DNA of 64,000 nt from Methylotenera sp. (lineage in GTDB: Bacteria; Pseudomonadota; Gammaproteobacteria; Burkholderiales; Methylophilaceae), in NCBI GenBank assembly GCA_013140755.1, contig JABFSF010000001.1:1-64000 (forward strand), in the 5' to 3' direction. This document shows positions 1 to 8,984 of this stretch, piece by piece (position 1 is the stretch's first letter; each line of letters starts with the position of its first letter). The notes under the pieces were generated by a model. It saw nothing but the letters and a program-made list of their open reading frames with translations, made no database searches and was not told the origin of the DNA. Position numbers and translations under genes: made by a program.

Positions 1-293
1 GCTTCTACCTTGCCGCCTAATTGTTGCGCCATTGTTTGCATTCCGTAGCAAATGCCTAATACAGGCACACTCAACTCAAACACGGCTTGCGGCGCGGTGT
101 CAGACTCTTGCTCATAAGCACTAGCGTGGCTACCAGAAAGAATAATGCCATCTGCACCAAAATTGCGTACAAATTCGTTTGAAACATCACATGGATGAAT
201 CTCGCAATATACATGTGTTTCGCGCACACGACGTGCAATTAACTGAGTGACTTGAGAACCAAAGTCTAAAATAAGTATTTTTGAGTGAGTCAT
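1..293 (-). CDS. guaA: GMP synthase (glutamine-hydrolysing), N-terminal part, cut by window start
   Basis: The reading frame from the ATG at 293 runs leftwards off the window, so only about 97 codons are visible. They begin [14 protein letters not shown] and contain the class I glutamine amidotransferase nucleophile elbow LGICYGMQ, whose Cys forms the glutamyl thioester. GuaA makes GMP from XMP, ATP and glutamine in the cytoplasm. It lies downstream of guaB in the same direction, the usual order for the two steps from IMP to GMP. The ATP-pyrophosphatase half of the protein is outside the window. Confidence 0.95.
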   Translation of the reverse strand, partial: MTHSKILILDFGSQVTQLIARRVRETHVYCEIHPCDVSNEFVRNFGADGIILSGSHASAYEQESDTAPQAVFELSVPVLGICYGMQTMAQQLGGKVE

Positions 294-297
294 TTTT

Positions 298-369
298 TAG
301 CCACAGAGTGCACAGAGAACACAGAGTTAGAGGGAAATTTCTCTGTGAACTCTGTGTTCTCTGTGGCTA
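298..369. repeat. Palindromic array of CACAGAG heptamers between guaB and guaA
   Basis: Three CACAGAG copies (302-308, 311-317, 320-326) are followed by three CTCTGTG copies (341-347, 350-356, 359-365), all at 9-nt spacing. The whole folds into a long hairpin with 2-nt internal loops and an 11-bp outer stem (298-308 with 359-369). There is no T-tract, so it is not a classic terminator, but it could attenuate guaA expression or protect the guaB mRNA end. It looks like a dispersed intergenic repeat. Confidence 0.85.
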
Positions 370-388
370 GATTTGTTAAAAAGAATGC

Positions 389-1855
<1,467 letters not shown>

Positions 1856-1879
1856 TTAAATCCTTAGTCACAAAACAAA

Positions 1880-1908
1880 ATTATACAGATTTGCGTTATT
1901 TGTCGCTA
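1880..1908 (-). promoter_or_regulatory. Candidate guaB promoter
   Basis: Read on the minus strand there is a perfect TATAAT (1880-1885), preceded after 17 bp by a weak -35, TAGCGA (1903-1908). It lies about 30 bp upstream of the guaB ATG, a reasonable distance for a short leader. Only the -10 box is strong. Confidence 0.5.
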
Positions 1909-2641
1909 GTGCGCTAATGCAATAAATGGGTGTTATTGTGTGATGCAGTGATTTGCAATCAGAAAATGCGTCAATTTTTTTGACATCTTTGTATTAACTT
2001 TTGACACAAAGCTTCATTATGTGCTCTATCATTTATAGGTAAAAGCAGGTTATTGGGGTTTGCGTAGAGTGCCATTTCACATTTTGCATTGGTTAAAACA
2101 ATTTGACGGCTTCTCATAACTTTCAATTAAATGGTGACATATACTGGCATTGCTAATATGAATAGCATCAGCATCAACCAAAGAGATCTTTGCAAAAGTA
2201 TTTCTTGCGGCGAATTACTGCGTTGCGCGGTACTCGTAACCTCGTTGTACACCGCGTACTATCTCGGCTTCTGCGTTCCGCGCGCCTTGTACTTCATTCA
2301 CAATAAACACTTTTGCAAAGGTCTCCAAAGTATCATCATCTAGTTTTTTTAAATCATTATCAATAAAACCACTCAAAACTGAAGTTGGCATCAATAATTT
2401 GGCATATAAATTGCCTTTAAAGATACATTAACATTTTTTAATATAATTAACATTATTTAACAATACTGATGGTAGAATTAAAGTGTTTAATCGAATTTTC
2501 GTGTGGAAAATCATTCGATTCATCAAAGTGTTAAGTAGTTAAAATGTAAGGCGCAATTTAATCATAGCGGTAACGGTTAAGCACTATTCTTAAGTATTAC
2601 CCTTGGGTGTAATTAACAAAAACTAATAAAGGAATTTAAAC
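1909..2641. other. AT-rich intergenic region between guaB and the orphan RTX gene
   Basis: No convincing gene is present in these 730 bases. They hold the MITE-like element at 2183-2325 and a very AT-rich stretch (about 2390-2480) next to the RTX gene. TTGACA motifs occur near 1979 and 2000 but I could not pair either with a good -10 box. Confidence 0.6.
2183..2325. mobile_element. MITE-like element, 143 bp, with 17-bp inverted termini
   Basis: The ends are near-perfect inverted repeats: GAGATCTTTGCAAAAGT at 2183-2199 and, reverse-complemented, GAGACCTTTGCAAAAGT at 2309-2325 (one mismatch). Each end is flanked by CAAA (2179-2182 and 2326-2329), a possible 4-bp target duplication. The interior is GC-richer than its surroundings and has no transposase frame, so it would need an IS elsewhere in the genome with the same ends. 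The open frame crossing it is judged spurious. Confidence 0.65.
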
Positions 2642-5600
2642 ATGGCAACAATCAACAGTAATGCGAGTGTCGTATTTGGTACGGCAGGTAATGATATTAT
2701 TGAAGTTAATAATTCGGTAGAAGCGCAAACCGTGATAGGCGGAGCGGGGGATGATGCCTATTGGGTTGATACCAATCGATATGAGTTTGATGGCAATTAC
2801 TTTGCCGATATTATTCAAGAGGCGGTGGGTGGTGGTATTGATACCGTTAATGTGAGCTTGTATAAGAATAATGCTTATGGTGGCTCACAATACACCTTGG
2901 GTGACAACTTAGAAAATCTCAATGCGTATTTAAATGGTAATGGGGCTGGTTATATTTTTGGTCTAGAAGGTAATGGTTTGAACAACACCATTATCGCTGA
3001 TGCAGCTAGTGCTAACTATCGTGCTTTTTTAAACGGCGGTGCGGGCAACGATAAATTGACTGCGTCAATTGGTAATGACGTATTAGATGGTGGCGCAGGG
3101 GTTGATACCATGTCTGGTGGTTCAGGTCAAGATACTTATTATGTAGATAACACTGCCGATGTGGTAATAGAAAATGACGTGGACGGTGGATTTGATACAG
3201 TGTTTGCTGCGGCTACTTATACCCTAAATGGCTTGGCGCAAAACGTTGAAGATTTAAACTTAGAAAATGGTAGCGGCTCCACCCCAGGTAATTTTAACGG
3301 TACAGGTAACGCGCTTAATAACAACATTGACGGTAATGATGGCAACAACACGCTTACAGGCTTGGCGGGTAATGATAACCTGAATGGCGGTCAATACGGT
3401 AACGATATCTTATTAGGCGGTGCAGGTAATGACAATCTTTATACTTATTGGGGTAACGATAAGCTAGATGGCGGCGATGGAGATGATTACCTACGTGATT
3501 ATAAAGGTGGCAATAACACGCTTTTAGGTGGCGCGGGTAATGATAGGTTGCTAGTGAGTACAGGCAATAACCTATTAGATGGTGGCACTGGCAATGACTC
3601 TTTAGACGGTGGTCATGGTAACGACACCATGCTAGGTGGCGCAGGCAATGATAGACTTTACGGTGGAGATGGTAACGATAAACTTGATGGTGGCGCAGGT
3701 GACGATACATTAGAAGGTGTTGATGGTAATAACACCTTAACAGGCGGTGCAGGTAATGATGAGCTTTATGGTAGCTACGGCGGCTTGGCTAAAATGGATG
3801 GTGGCGCGGGTGATGATACTTATTATGCATACGCTAGCGACATTGTGGCAGATACAGGTGGCGGTAACGACACACTGTATGCTTATTATGGTCAAGCGGC
3901 GGGTGATTTAGCCAGTGGTGTAGAAAACCTTGTGTTAGAGCGCAACACCTACGATGCGCGTGGTAATGGCTTAGATAACGCGATTATAGATAACTATGGT
4001 GCAAGCAACACCATTTATGGTTTAGCGGGTAATGATTTTATTAATGCTGGCGAGGGTAACGACGTATTAGACGGCGGTGCAGGCAACGACACCTTAGATG
4101 GCGGCACTGGCAACGATTTAATGCGTGGTGGTGCAGGTAACGACACTTACTTTATTGACTCAGCCAGTGACTTAGCGGTTGAAACCAGTGCGGCAGATGG
4201 TAACGACACCATCATTACCAATCAAAACACCACATTAAGTGCGTTTATTGAAAATGCAACTTTATTAAATGGTGGCGCAAACACGCTTACTGGCAATGAC
4301 TCTGCCAATAAGCTAGTAGGCAACAGCAACAATAACAACACCATTACAGGCGGCTTAGGTAACGATACTTTAGACGGCGGTGCAGGTGCTGATAGTTTAG
4401 TGGGCGGTGTAGGTGATGACACCTACTATGTTGATCACTCAAACGATCAAGTGGTTGAATTTGAGAGCGACGGTAAAGATGTAGTGTTTTCAACGGCTAA
4501 TCTCTATGCCTTATCTAGCAACATCGAAAACCTCACCCTAGTAGGTAACAGTGCTTACGTTGCTATGGGTAATGCAAGCAATAATGTACTGACAGGCAAT
4601 GATAATGACAATCAGCTTGATGGGAATGGCGGCATTGATACTTTAATTGGTGGTAAAGGAAATGATGCTTACTATGTAGATAGCACTACAGATACGATTG
4701 TAGAGTTGGCTAATCAAGGTAGTGATGCTGTTTTTAGTACAGTGACATACTCAATTGCTACACAGGCTAACCTTGAAGATATTACTTTAACAGGCTCAGC
4801 GAATATTAACGCCACAGGCAATGCGGCAGCAAACAATTTAACTGGCAATGCTGGCAACAATAAATTAGATGGCGGCGCAGGTAACGATTATTTGGTTGCT
4901 AATGCTGGCAATGACACCCTATTAGGCGGCACAGGTAACGACGATTTATATGGTGGCAATGATAATGATAGCTTAGACGGTGGTGCAGGTAACGACTGGC
5001 TACATGGTGACAATGGCGACAACACGCTGTTAGGCGGCGCAGGTAACGACTCCTTAGAAGGTGGTAGCAACGCAAACGCTATGGAAGGCGGCGCAGGTAA
5101 TGATTGGTATTACTCACACAGCGCAACTGACACTATCACGGAAACCCTTGCAGGCGCGGCGGGTGGGCTTGATACGGTGCAATATGCAGCAACAGGCACC
5201 TACACTTTAGGTGCCAATATTGAAAATGCTCAAATGGAGTGGTCCGCTAATACATCAAGCATTACTGGCAATGCCCTTAACAATAAGCTAACGGGTAATG
5301 ATTGGCTTAACAGCTTAAGCGGTGGTGCTGGTAAAGATACTTTAGATGGTGGCTATAATAGTGGTGATACGCTAACGGGTGGTGCTGGTGATGATACTTA
5401 TATCTACCGTGGTTACATTGTAACCATTAACGAAATAGCTGGTGGTGGTATTGATAGTGTTATTGCTGAGAATACAAACATTGATTTATCAACACTTTCT
5501 GCTGAAGTTGAAAATGCAACCTTGTTGGGAAGTACTGGTTATGGTCTTTACGGCAATGGTCTAGCCAATGTGCTTACGGGGAATAGTGGCTCTAACTACT

Positions 5601-6232
5601 TAGATGGCGTTGTAGGTGCAGATACCATGAAAGGTGGTGCAGGCAATGATGGGTATGTTGTAGATGATGCTGGCGACAAAGTGGTTGAGCTTGCAGGTGG
5701 TGGCTATGACTATGTGAATGCAACGGAAAGCTTTAACCTTGCTACTAATGGTGCCAATGTTGAAGATTTGAATTTGCAAGGCTCTGCTGACATTAATGGC
5801 ACAGGTAACGCCTTAGCCAACTGGGTAGAAGGTAATAGTGGTAACAATAGTCTAAATGGCGGTGCAGGTAACGACAGCTTGCAAGGTGGCGGTGGTGTAG
5901 ATACGCTCACTGGCGGTGCTGGTAATGATACTTTCTTCTTTAGAGATGCTTCAGGCGATGTAGTGACAGACTATACTTTAGGGGCTGATACCATTAAGTT
6001 GATGCAATCTGCATTTGGTGGCATTACCTTTGACGGTGCTGGTAATACACTCACTGCCGATATGTTTGCCTTAGGCACAGCAGCGGCTGATGCAAATGAC
6101 TTTATTGTGTATGACCAAGCCACAGGTGGGTTGTTCTATGATGCCGATGCTAATGGTGCGGGTGCAGCCGTGTTAGTTGCTGACTTTAAAGATGGTTTAG
6201 CGTTATCAAGCACAGATATATTTGCATGGTAA
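2642..6232 (+). CDS. Large RTX (haemolysin-type Ca2+-binding repeat) protein, orphan copy
   Basis: The 1196-aa, acidic, Gly/Asp/Asn-rich protein is built almost wholly from blocks of the nonapeptide GGxGxDxLx (GGAGNDTLDGG and variants), alternating with non-repeat segments ending in ENLxLxG. Such repeats fold as Ca2+-binding parallel beta-rolls after export by type I secretion. There is no N-terminal signal peptide, as expected. The C-terminus has the usual secretion-proximal segment (FIVYDQATGGLFYDADANG) but ends IFAW, not DFIL as in the three paralogues at 25.8-35.3 kb. An AAAGGA ribosome site precedes ATG 2642. No enzymatic domain is visible; a surface-layer, adhesion or biofilm role is a guess. 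Confidence 0.9.
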   Translation: MATINSNASVVFGTAGNDIIEVNNSVEAQTVIGGAGDDAYWVDTNRYEFDGNYFADIIQEAVGGGIDTVNVSLYKNNAYGGSQYTLGDNLENLNAYLNGNGAGYIFGLEGNGLNNTIIADAASANYRAFLNGGAGNDKLTASIGNDVLDGGAGVDTMSGGSGQDTYYVDNTADVVIENDVDGGFDTVFAAATYTLNGLAQNVEDLNLENGSGSTPGNFNGTGNALNNNIDGNDGNNTLTGLAGNDNLNGGQYGNDILLGGAGNDNLYTYWGNDKLDGGDGDDYLRDYKGGNNTLLGGAGNDRLLVSTGNNLLDGGTGNDSLDGGHGNDTMLGGAGNDRLYGGDGNDKLDGGAGDDTLEGVDGNNTLTGGAGNDELYGSYGGLAKMDGGAGDDTYYAYASDIVADTGGGNDTLYAYYGQAAGDLASGVENLVLERNTYDARGNGLDNAIIDNYGASNTIYGLAGNDFINAGEGNDVLDGGAGNDTLDGGTGNDLMRGGAGNDTYFIDSASDLAVETSAADGNDTIITNQNTTLSAFIENATLLNGGANTLTGNDSANKLVGNSNNNNTITGGLGNDTLDGGAGADSLVGGVGDDTYYVDHSNDQVVEFESDGKDVVFSTANLYALSSNIENLTLVGNSAYVAMGNASNNVLTGNDNDNQLDGNGGIDTLIGGKGNDAYYVDSTTDTIVELANQGSDAVFSTVTYSIATQANLEDITLTGSANINATGNAAANNLTGNAGNNKLDGGAGNDYLVANAGNDTLLGGTGNDDLYGGNDNDSLDGGAGNDWLHGDNGDNTLLGGAGNDSLEGGSNANAMEGGAGNDWYYSHSATDTITETLAGAAGGLDTVQYAATGTYTLGANIENAQMEWSANTSSITGNALNNKLTGNDWLNSLSGGAGKDTLDGGYNSGDTLTGGAGDDTYIYRGYIVTINEIAGGGIDSVIAENTNIDLSTLSAEVENATLLGSTGYGLYGNGLANVLTGNSGSNYLDGVVGADTMKGGAGNDGYVVDDAGDKVVELAGGGYDYVNATESFNLATNGANVEDLNLQGSADINGTGNALANWVEGNSGNNSLNGGAGNDSLQGGGGVDTLTGGAGNDTFFFRDASGDVVTDYTLGADTIKLMQSAFGGITFDGAGNTLTADMFALGTAAADANDFIVYDQATGGLFYDADANGAGAAVLVADFKDGLALSSTDIFAW

Positions 6233-6247
6233 TAGCGTAGAGTAAAG

Positions 6248-6274
6248 GTGTGCAAATACCTTGTATTTGCACAC
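6248..6274. terminator. Hairpin just after the RTX gene, no U-tract
   Basis: GTGTGCAAATAC (6248-6259) pairs perfectly with GTATTTGCACAC (6263-6274) around a 3-nt loop. It precedes a classical terminator by 20 bp and may stabilise the mRNA end. Confidence 0.6.
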
Positions 6275-6293
6275 TGGCATGAATGCGTAATAG

Positions 6294-6330
6294 CATAAAA
6301 AAAGAGACTCAAAAGGTCTCTTTTTTTATG
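6294..6330 (+). terminator. Rho-independent terminator of the orphan RTX gene
   Basis: A perfect 15-bp stem (6294-6308 with 6316-6330) surrounds a 7-nt loop and contains A and T tracts on its two sides, so it could work in both directions. Confidence 0.85.
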
Positions 6331-6435
6331 GGTTTAAATAATTGGGTAACGCATCACTCAATATTTTTAAACGGACTTTGCTAACTAAAAATTAAAGCAC
6401 TTTATGGGGGTAGGTCACACAGCATAAAACAAAAA

Positions 6436-6464
6436 ACCCGCTAACTACAAGTAATTTAGCGGGT
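6436..6464 (-). terminator. Terminator-like hairpin, probably the original ssrA terminator
   Basis: ACCCGCTAA (6436-6444) pairs with TTAGCGGGT (6456-6464). On the minus strand the stem is followed by a T-run, giving a good terminator. It lies just beyond the displaced ssrA 3' end at 6501, the same relation seen between the functional ssrA and its hairpin at 25281-25304. I infer it terminated ssrA before the islands inserted. Confidence 0.7.
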
Positions 6465-6500
6465 CTAGTGCATTTCTTAGTACGGGATAAAACACTTAAA

Positions 6501-6521
6501 TGGTGGAGCTGGGGAATCGAA
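6501..6521. repeat. Distal attachment site: displaced 3' end of ssrA
   Basis: TGGTGGAGCTGGGG (6501-6514) followed by AATCGAA (6515-6521) repeats, in the same orientation, the ssrA 3' end at 25338-25360. The only difference is two missing G residues in the G-run. Together with the adjacent integrase and the terminator at 6436-6464, this marks the left boundary of the integrated region. Confidence 0.85.
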
Positions 6522-6542
6522 AATTCAGTGAATTCTATTATA

Positions 6543-7685
6543 TCAAACATTTAGTAAGTCCTTGTGACTATCTTGTGACCAAAGCGACATAACTTTACTA
6601 CCAGCTTCTTTATTTACAGCAGGTATCCAACGACCATATCTCTTACGAATCATAGCCCAATCTTTATGTCCCATTTGTTGTGAAACCCACATAGGCTCTT
6701 CGCCTAATGAAAGTAATGTGCTCGCATAGGTATGACGTGTTTGGTAAGGGTTACGATATATCACCCCTGCTTTTTTAAGAGCAGATTGCCATAGTGTTTT
6801 TCTGATCTGACCGTCAGTTTCCCATGGTTTATTTGTTCTAGGATTTAGGAAAATACGACCATCTGCCAAATAGCTGAATTGTTTTTGATCTTTTAGTGCA
6901 TTCATTGCAGGCGGAAAAAGTAATACATCTCTTTCACCAAATTTGGTTTTAGGTTGCTTGATTTTTTTATGCACACAAGCTCGCCTTACTCTCACAACGC
7001 CTTGTTCCCAATCTATATCACCCCACTCTAAAGCAATCAGCTCCGATGTTCTCAGCCCTGTCCAAAAAGCAAATTGAATAAGATTTTTTCCTTGTTGAGG
7101 CAACTCAGCAAGGATTCTAGAAACTTCATCTGGCGTGAATGGTTGCGGTTCCTCTTGCCTGACTGGTAAGTTAGAAACTCTGTCCATTGGGTTGCGATCT
7201 ATAATCTCATCAAAAAAAGCATCTTTAAGAATTGTTCTTAGTGGAATAAGTACATTATTAATACGTTTTGGACTTATGGTTAATCCACCCATCCAAATTT
7301 TGATAGTTGACGCAGTTAGATCAACTAGTTTGATATGTCCAAATGATGGCTTTAGATGATGCTCAATCGCGCTGTAATAGTTTTTCCATGTACTTAATGC
7401 ACAAGTTCGCCTTGCTGACTTTATATAGTCATTGAGGGCTTCTTCTATAGTTTTAATTGAAGTTTTAGATCCGAGAATAGCATTTTTACTTTGCGGAAAA
7501 TGTTTTGAATATACAAAAGTACCGATTGCGATTTCGTGCTGAATCGTTGATTTTAATCTTTTTGCAAAAGTTAAATTAGCTTTGGTCGGTTCTAATTTTA
7601 AAGTTTCACGGCAACGAATACCCAGATAGTAGAAATCTATCTGTATGCTTTTCCCTCTAGGGTTTATGCCTTGCTTTCCATCCAT
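6543..7685 (-). CDS. Phage-type tyrosine integrase (DUF3596 arm domain)
   Basis: This 380-aa recombinase would catalyse site-specific integration and excision of element A. The N-terminus (NPRGKSIQIDFYYLGIR) is typical of the DUF3596 arm-binding domain, followed by a SAM-like core-binding domain. The catalytic domain shows Arg212 (WTGLRTSEL), Arg317 (NPYQTRHTY), His340 (MGH) and nucleophile Tyr350. The first His of the HxxR box is Tyr314. The gene sits 22 bp from the displaced ssrA end, the usual integrase-att arrangement, and its start overlaps the excisionase gene by 22 nt. Confidence 0.93.
   Translation of the reverse strand: MDGKQGINPRGKSIQIDFYYLGIRCRETLKLEPTKANLTFAKRLKSTIQHEIAIGTFVYSKHFPQSKNAILGSKTSIKTIEEALNDYIKSARRTCALSTWKNYYSAIEHHLKPSFGHIKLVDLTASTIKIWMGGLTISPKRINNVLIPLRTILKDAFFDEIIDRNPMDRVSNLPVRQEEPQPFTPDEVSRILAELPQQGKNLIQFAFWTGLRTSELIALEWGDIDWEQGVVRVRRACVHKKIKQPKTKFGERDVLLFPPAMNALKDQKQFSYLADGRIFLNPRTNKPWETDGQIRKTLWQSALKKAGVIYRNPYQTRHTYASTLLSLGEEPMWVSQQMGHKDWAMIRKRYGRWIPAVNKEAGSKVMSLWSQDSHKDLLNV
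6563..6581. repeat. Putative integrase arm-type sites, left end of element A
   Basis: TGTGACTA (6563-6570) and TGTGACCA (6574-6581) are direct repeats 11 bp apart, inside the 3' end of the integrase gene and next to the att core. The same octamer occurs three times near the other end (11214-11242). Confidence 0.55.
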
Positions 7686-7843
7686 TTTTGAATAGCCTCA
7701 AGATTAAAAACCAAACGTCCATCGGGAGCTTTTCTCCAATGGATATTTTCAAGCCAAACACCTTTGCTTCTTTTAGCTCGAATTGCATCATCGGAATAAC
7801 CGATTGACTCACTTACTTTATTGATAAGAACCCACTTCATCAT
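7664..7843 (-). CDS. Small excisionase (DUF1233-like Xis)
   Basis: The 59-aa frame starts at ATG 7843 (or 7840) and ends TAA at 7664. The protein begins MMKWVLINKVSESIGYSDDA and contains GVWLENIHWRKAPDGRL, matching the pattern of the DUF1233 putative excisionases (winged helix-turn-helix). It overlaps the integrase start by 22 nt and its ATG overlaps the upstream gene's stop as ATGA, so the three are translationally coupled. Xis would bend att DNA and favour excision of element A. Family recognition is from memory of the motif. Confidence 0.8.
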   Translation of the reverse strand: MMKWVLINKVSESIGYSDDAIRAKRSKGVWLENIHWRKAPDGRLVFNLEAIQKWMESKA

Positions 7844-8229
7844 TTTTCTGAATCTGTCTCAGGTAGCTTGAATCTAGTCGGATTACCAGCTTCATCAAAT
7901 TCAATGCCGACAATTCCATATTGAGTTTCCAAGTTTTTATAATGAGATTTAAGATAGCTATCTAGCCAACCCTCTTTTTCAATCTTGACGTATGCCTCTT
8001 TAGCGCAACTTTCAAGCATCTCGGTAACAAGCTTAGCTTTTGAAATACACATAAAATCAGCTAAAACTTCAATTCTCGAAATAAGATCGACTTTGGTTCG
8101 AACATTTAAATTTCTATTCATATTAAGCTGTTCTAGTATATGGTCGTTTAAGTTCTCACTCACTCCAGTACTTTCAATTCTGCGTTGCTCAATAATTTTC
8201 ATTGTTAAATAATCTGAAAAATCGCTCAT
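7840..8229 (-). CDS. Hypothetical protein of element A, upstream of xis
   Basis: I do not recognise this 129-aa protein. It is charged, predicted mostly helical, with a central stretch (NVRTKVDLISRIEVLADFMCISKAKLVTEML) that looks like a ribbon-helix-helix or similar small DNA-binding fold. An AAGGA ribosome site lies 7 nt before ATG 8229. It is the first gene of the xis-int operon, where phages often place a regulator. A role in controlling excision is inferred only from position. Confidence 0.75.
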   Translation of the reverse strand: MSDFSDYLTMKIIEQRRIESTGVSENLNDHILEQLNMNRNLNVRTKVDLISRIEVLADFMCISKAKLVTEMLESCAKEAYVKIEKEGWLDSYLKSHYKNLETQYGIVGIEFDEAGNPTRFKLPETDSEK

Positions 8230-8351
8230 GGCAAATCCTTGTTAATAAATTCTAGATTTAATTATGATGCACATGGTAAATTAGTGTCAACACATTTATT
8301 AAAAATGCATCACAAGAGGTTTGATGGATGGGTTTTATTATTGATGTATTA

Positions 8352-8388
8352 GTCTCATATTGAGACAAAAGTGCAGTATTACATATAC
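8352..8388 (+). promoter_or_regulatory. Candidate promoter and operator for the element-A cargo
   Basis: GTCTCATATTGAGAC (8352-8366) is a perfect palindrome overlapping a -35-like TTGAGA (8360-8365). TATACG (8384-8389) follows after 18 bp. A second inverted repeat, AAAGTGC/GCACTTT (8368-8374, 8389-8395), brackets the -10 region. This fits a repressed promoter firing to the right, towards the structured leader and cargo genes. Confidence 0.5.
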
Positions 8389-8403
8389 GCACTTTCTAGA
8401 TCG

Positions 8404-8500
8404 AGGGGCGCTGGATTCGCGCTCTCCCCTACTTTTTGCGGGCGGGCGCTAACGCGTCCGTCCTCAAAAGCAGGTACCCGTCGCGCCGCGGTGTCGCGTC
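8404..8500 (+). ncRNA. GC-rich structured leader or small RNA upstream of the cargo pair
   Basis: A GC-rich block stands out in AT-rich surroundings. Hairpin 1 (8404-8430) has AGGGG and CGC paired with GCG and CCCCT around a TGGATTC loop. Hairpin 2 is a 10-bp stem (8440-8449 with 8454-8463) with two G-U wobbles that are possible only in + strand RNA. A CGCG-rich tail (8480-8498) may form a third stem. It lies 100-200 nt before the first cargo gene. It could be a 5' leader, a separate RNA, or a single-strand replication origin. Confidence 0.45.
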
Positions 8501-8606
8501 CATCTTTATTCAGTAAGATTGATGCAAGCATCTGGTCTTTAAGGGTTTAATGTTGTAGTATTCGCTTATATAACAACAAAGCTATGACTATTATAGGTAG
8601 TTAAAA

Positions 8607-8984
8607 ATGAGCTGGCCATCCCACTTTCCAACCAATTGCCCTCCGCTAGATCAATCTGCTTATGAGGGTTTTATTTATAGGCATATTCAAGGCGACACTC
8701 CTACAACTGAAGATTTTATAAGTTGGGCTCAAAAATCACCTAAAAAGGATTTTAAAGAGATGCAATGTCAGGCGTGCGGTCTATCTGTTTTTATTGATGA
8801 GACCGCTAGTTTAAATATTGGTGCGAGGGTGCCGGCATTAAGAGGTAAAAAAGTAGCCAAATATCATTTTCAAAAAAGTGATGGGGTGTTAAAACATACC
8901 CAATCAAATAATAATGAGCATCATCACACTTGGTGGGTGGATGAGTTTTTTACAGATATACATCTTAAATTTATTTGCATTTAG
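8607..8984 (+). CDS. Hypothetical cargo protein 1 of element A
   Basis: This 125-aa protein is not one I recognise. The N-terminus (CPPLDQSAYEGFIYRHI) resembles short phage and defence-associated proteins with a CPP...YR...EDF layout. A Cys pair (CQACGLSVF) and a His-rich C-terminal motif (HHHTWWV) suggest a folded, possibly metal-binding domain. Its stop overlaps the start of the next gene by 10 nt, so the two are co-translated. Position between xis-int and rep is the usual accessory slot of small integrative elements. No function can be assigned. Confidence 0.8.
   Translation: MSWPSHFPTNCPPLDQSAYEGFIYRHIQGDTPTTEDFISWAQKSPKKDFKEMQCQACGLSVFIDETASLNIGARVPALRGKKVAKYHFQKSDGVLKHTQSNNNEHHHTWWVDEFFTDIHLKFICI

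Noticed and set aside
1979-2030. TTGACA motifs as a strong promoter ahead of the RTX gene
   Set aside because: No good -10 box at 16-18 bp from either motif, and both are more than 600 bp from the gene with a mobile element between.
2131-2343. A 70-codon frame over the MITE-like element
   Set aside because: Most of it lies inside the element, it has no ribosome site and no resemblance to a known protein.
3354-5910. Several antisense frames rich in Pro, Ser and Leu or in His and Tyr within the RTX genes
   Set aside because: They are the reverse readings of GGTGCAGGTAACGAT-type repeats. The same kind occurs opposite the RTX genes at 26-34 kb.
3300-5950. Repetitive DNA that at first sight could be a CRISPR or minisatellite array
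   Set aside because: The repeat unit is coding, about 27 bp, imperfect, in one long frame and explained by RTX nonapeptides.
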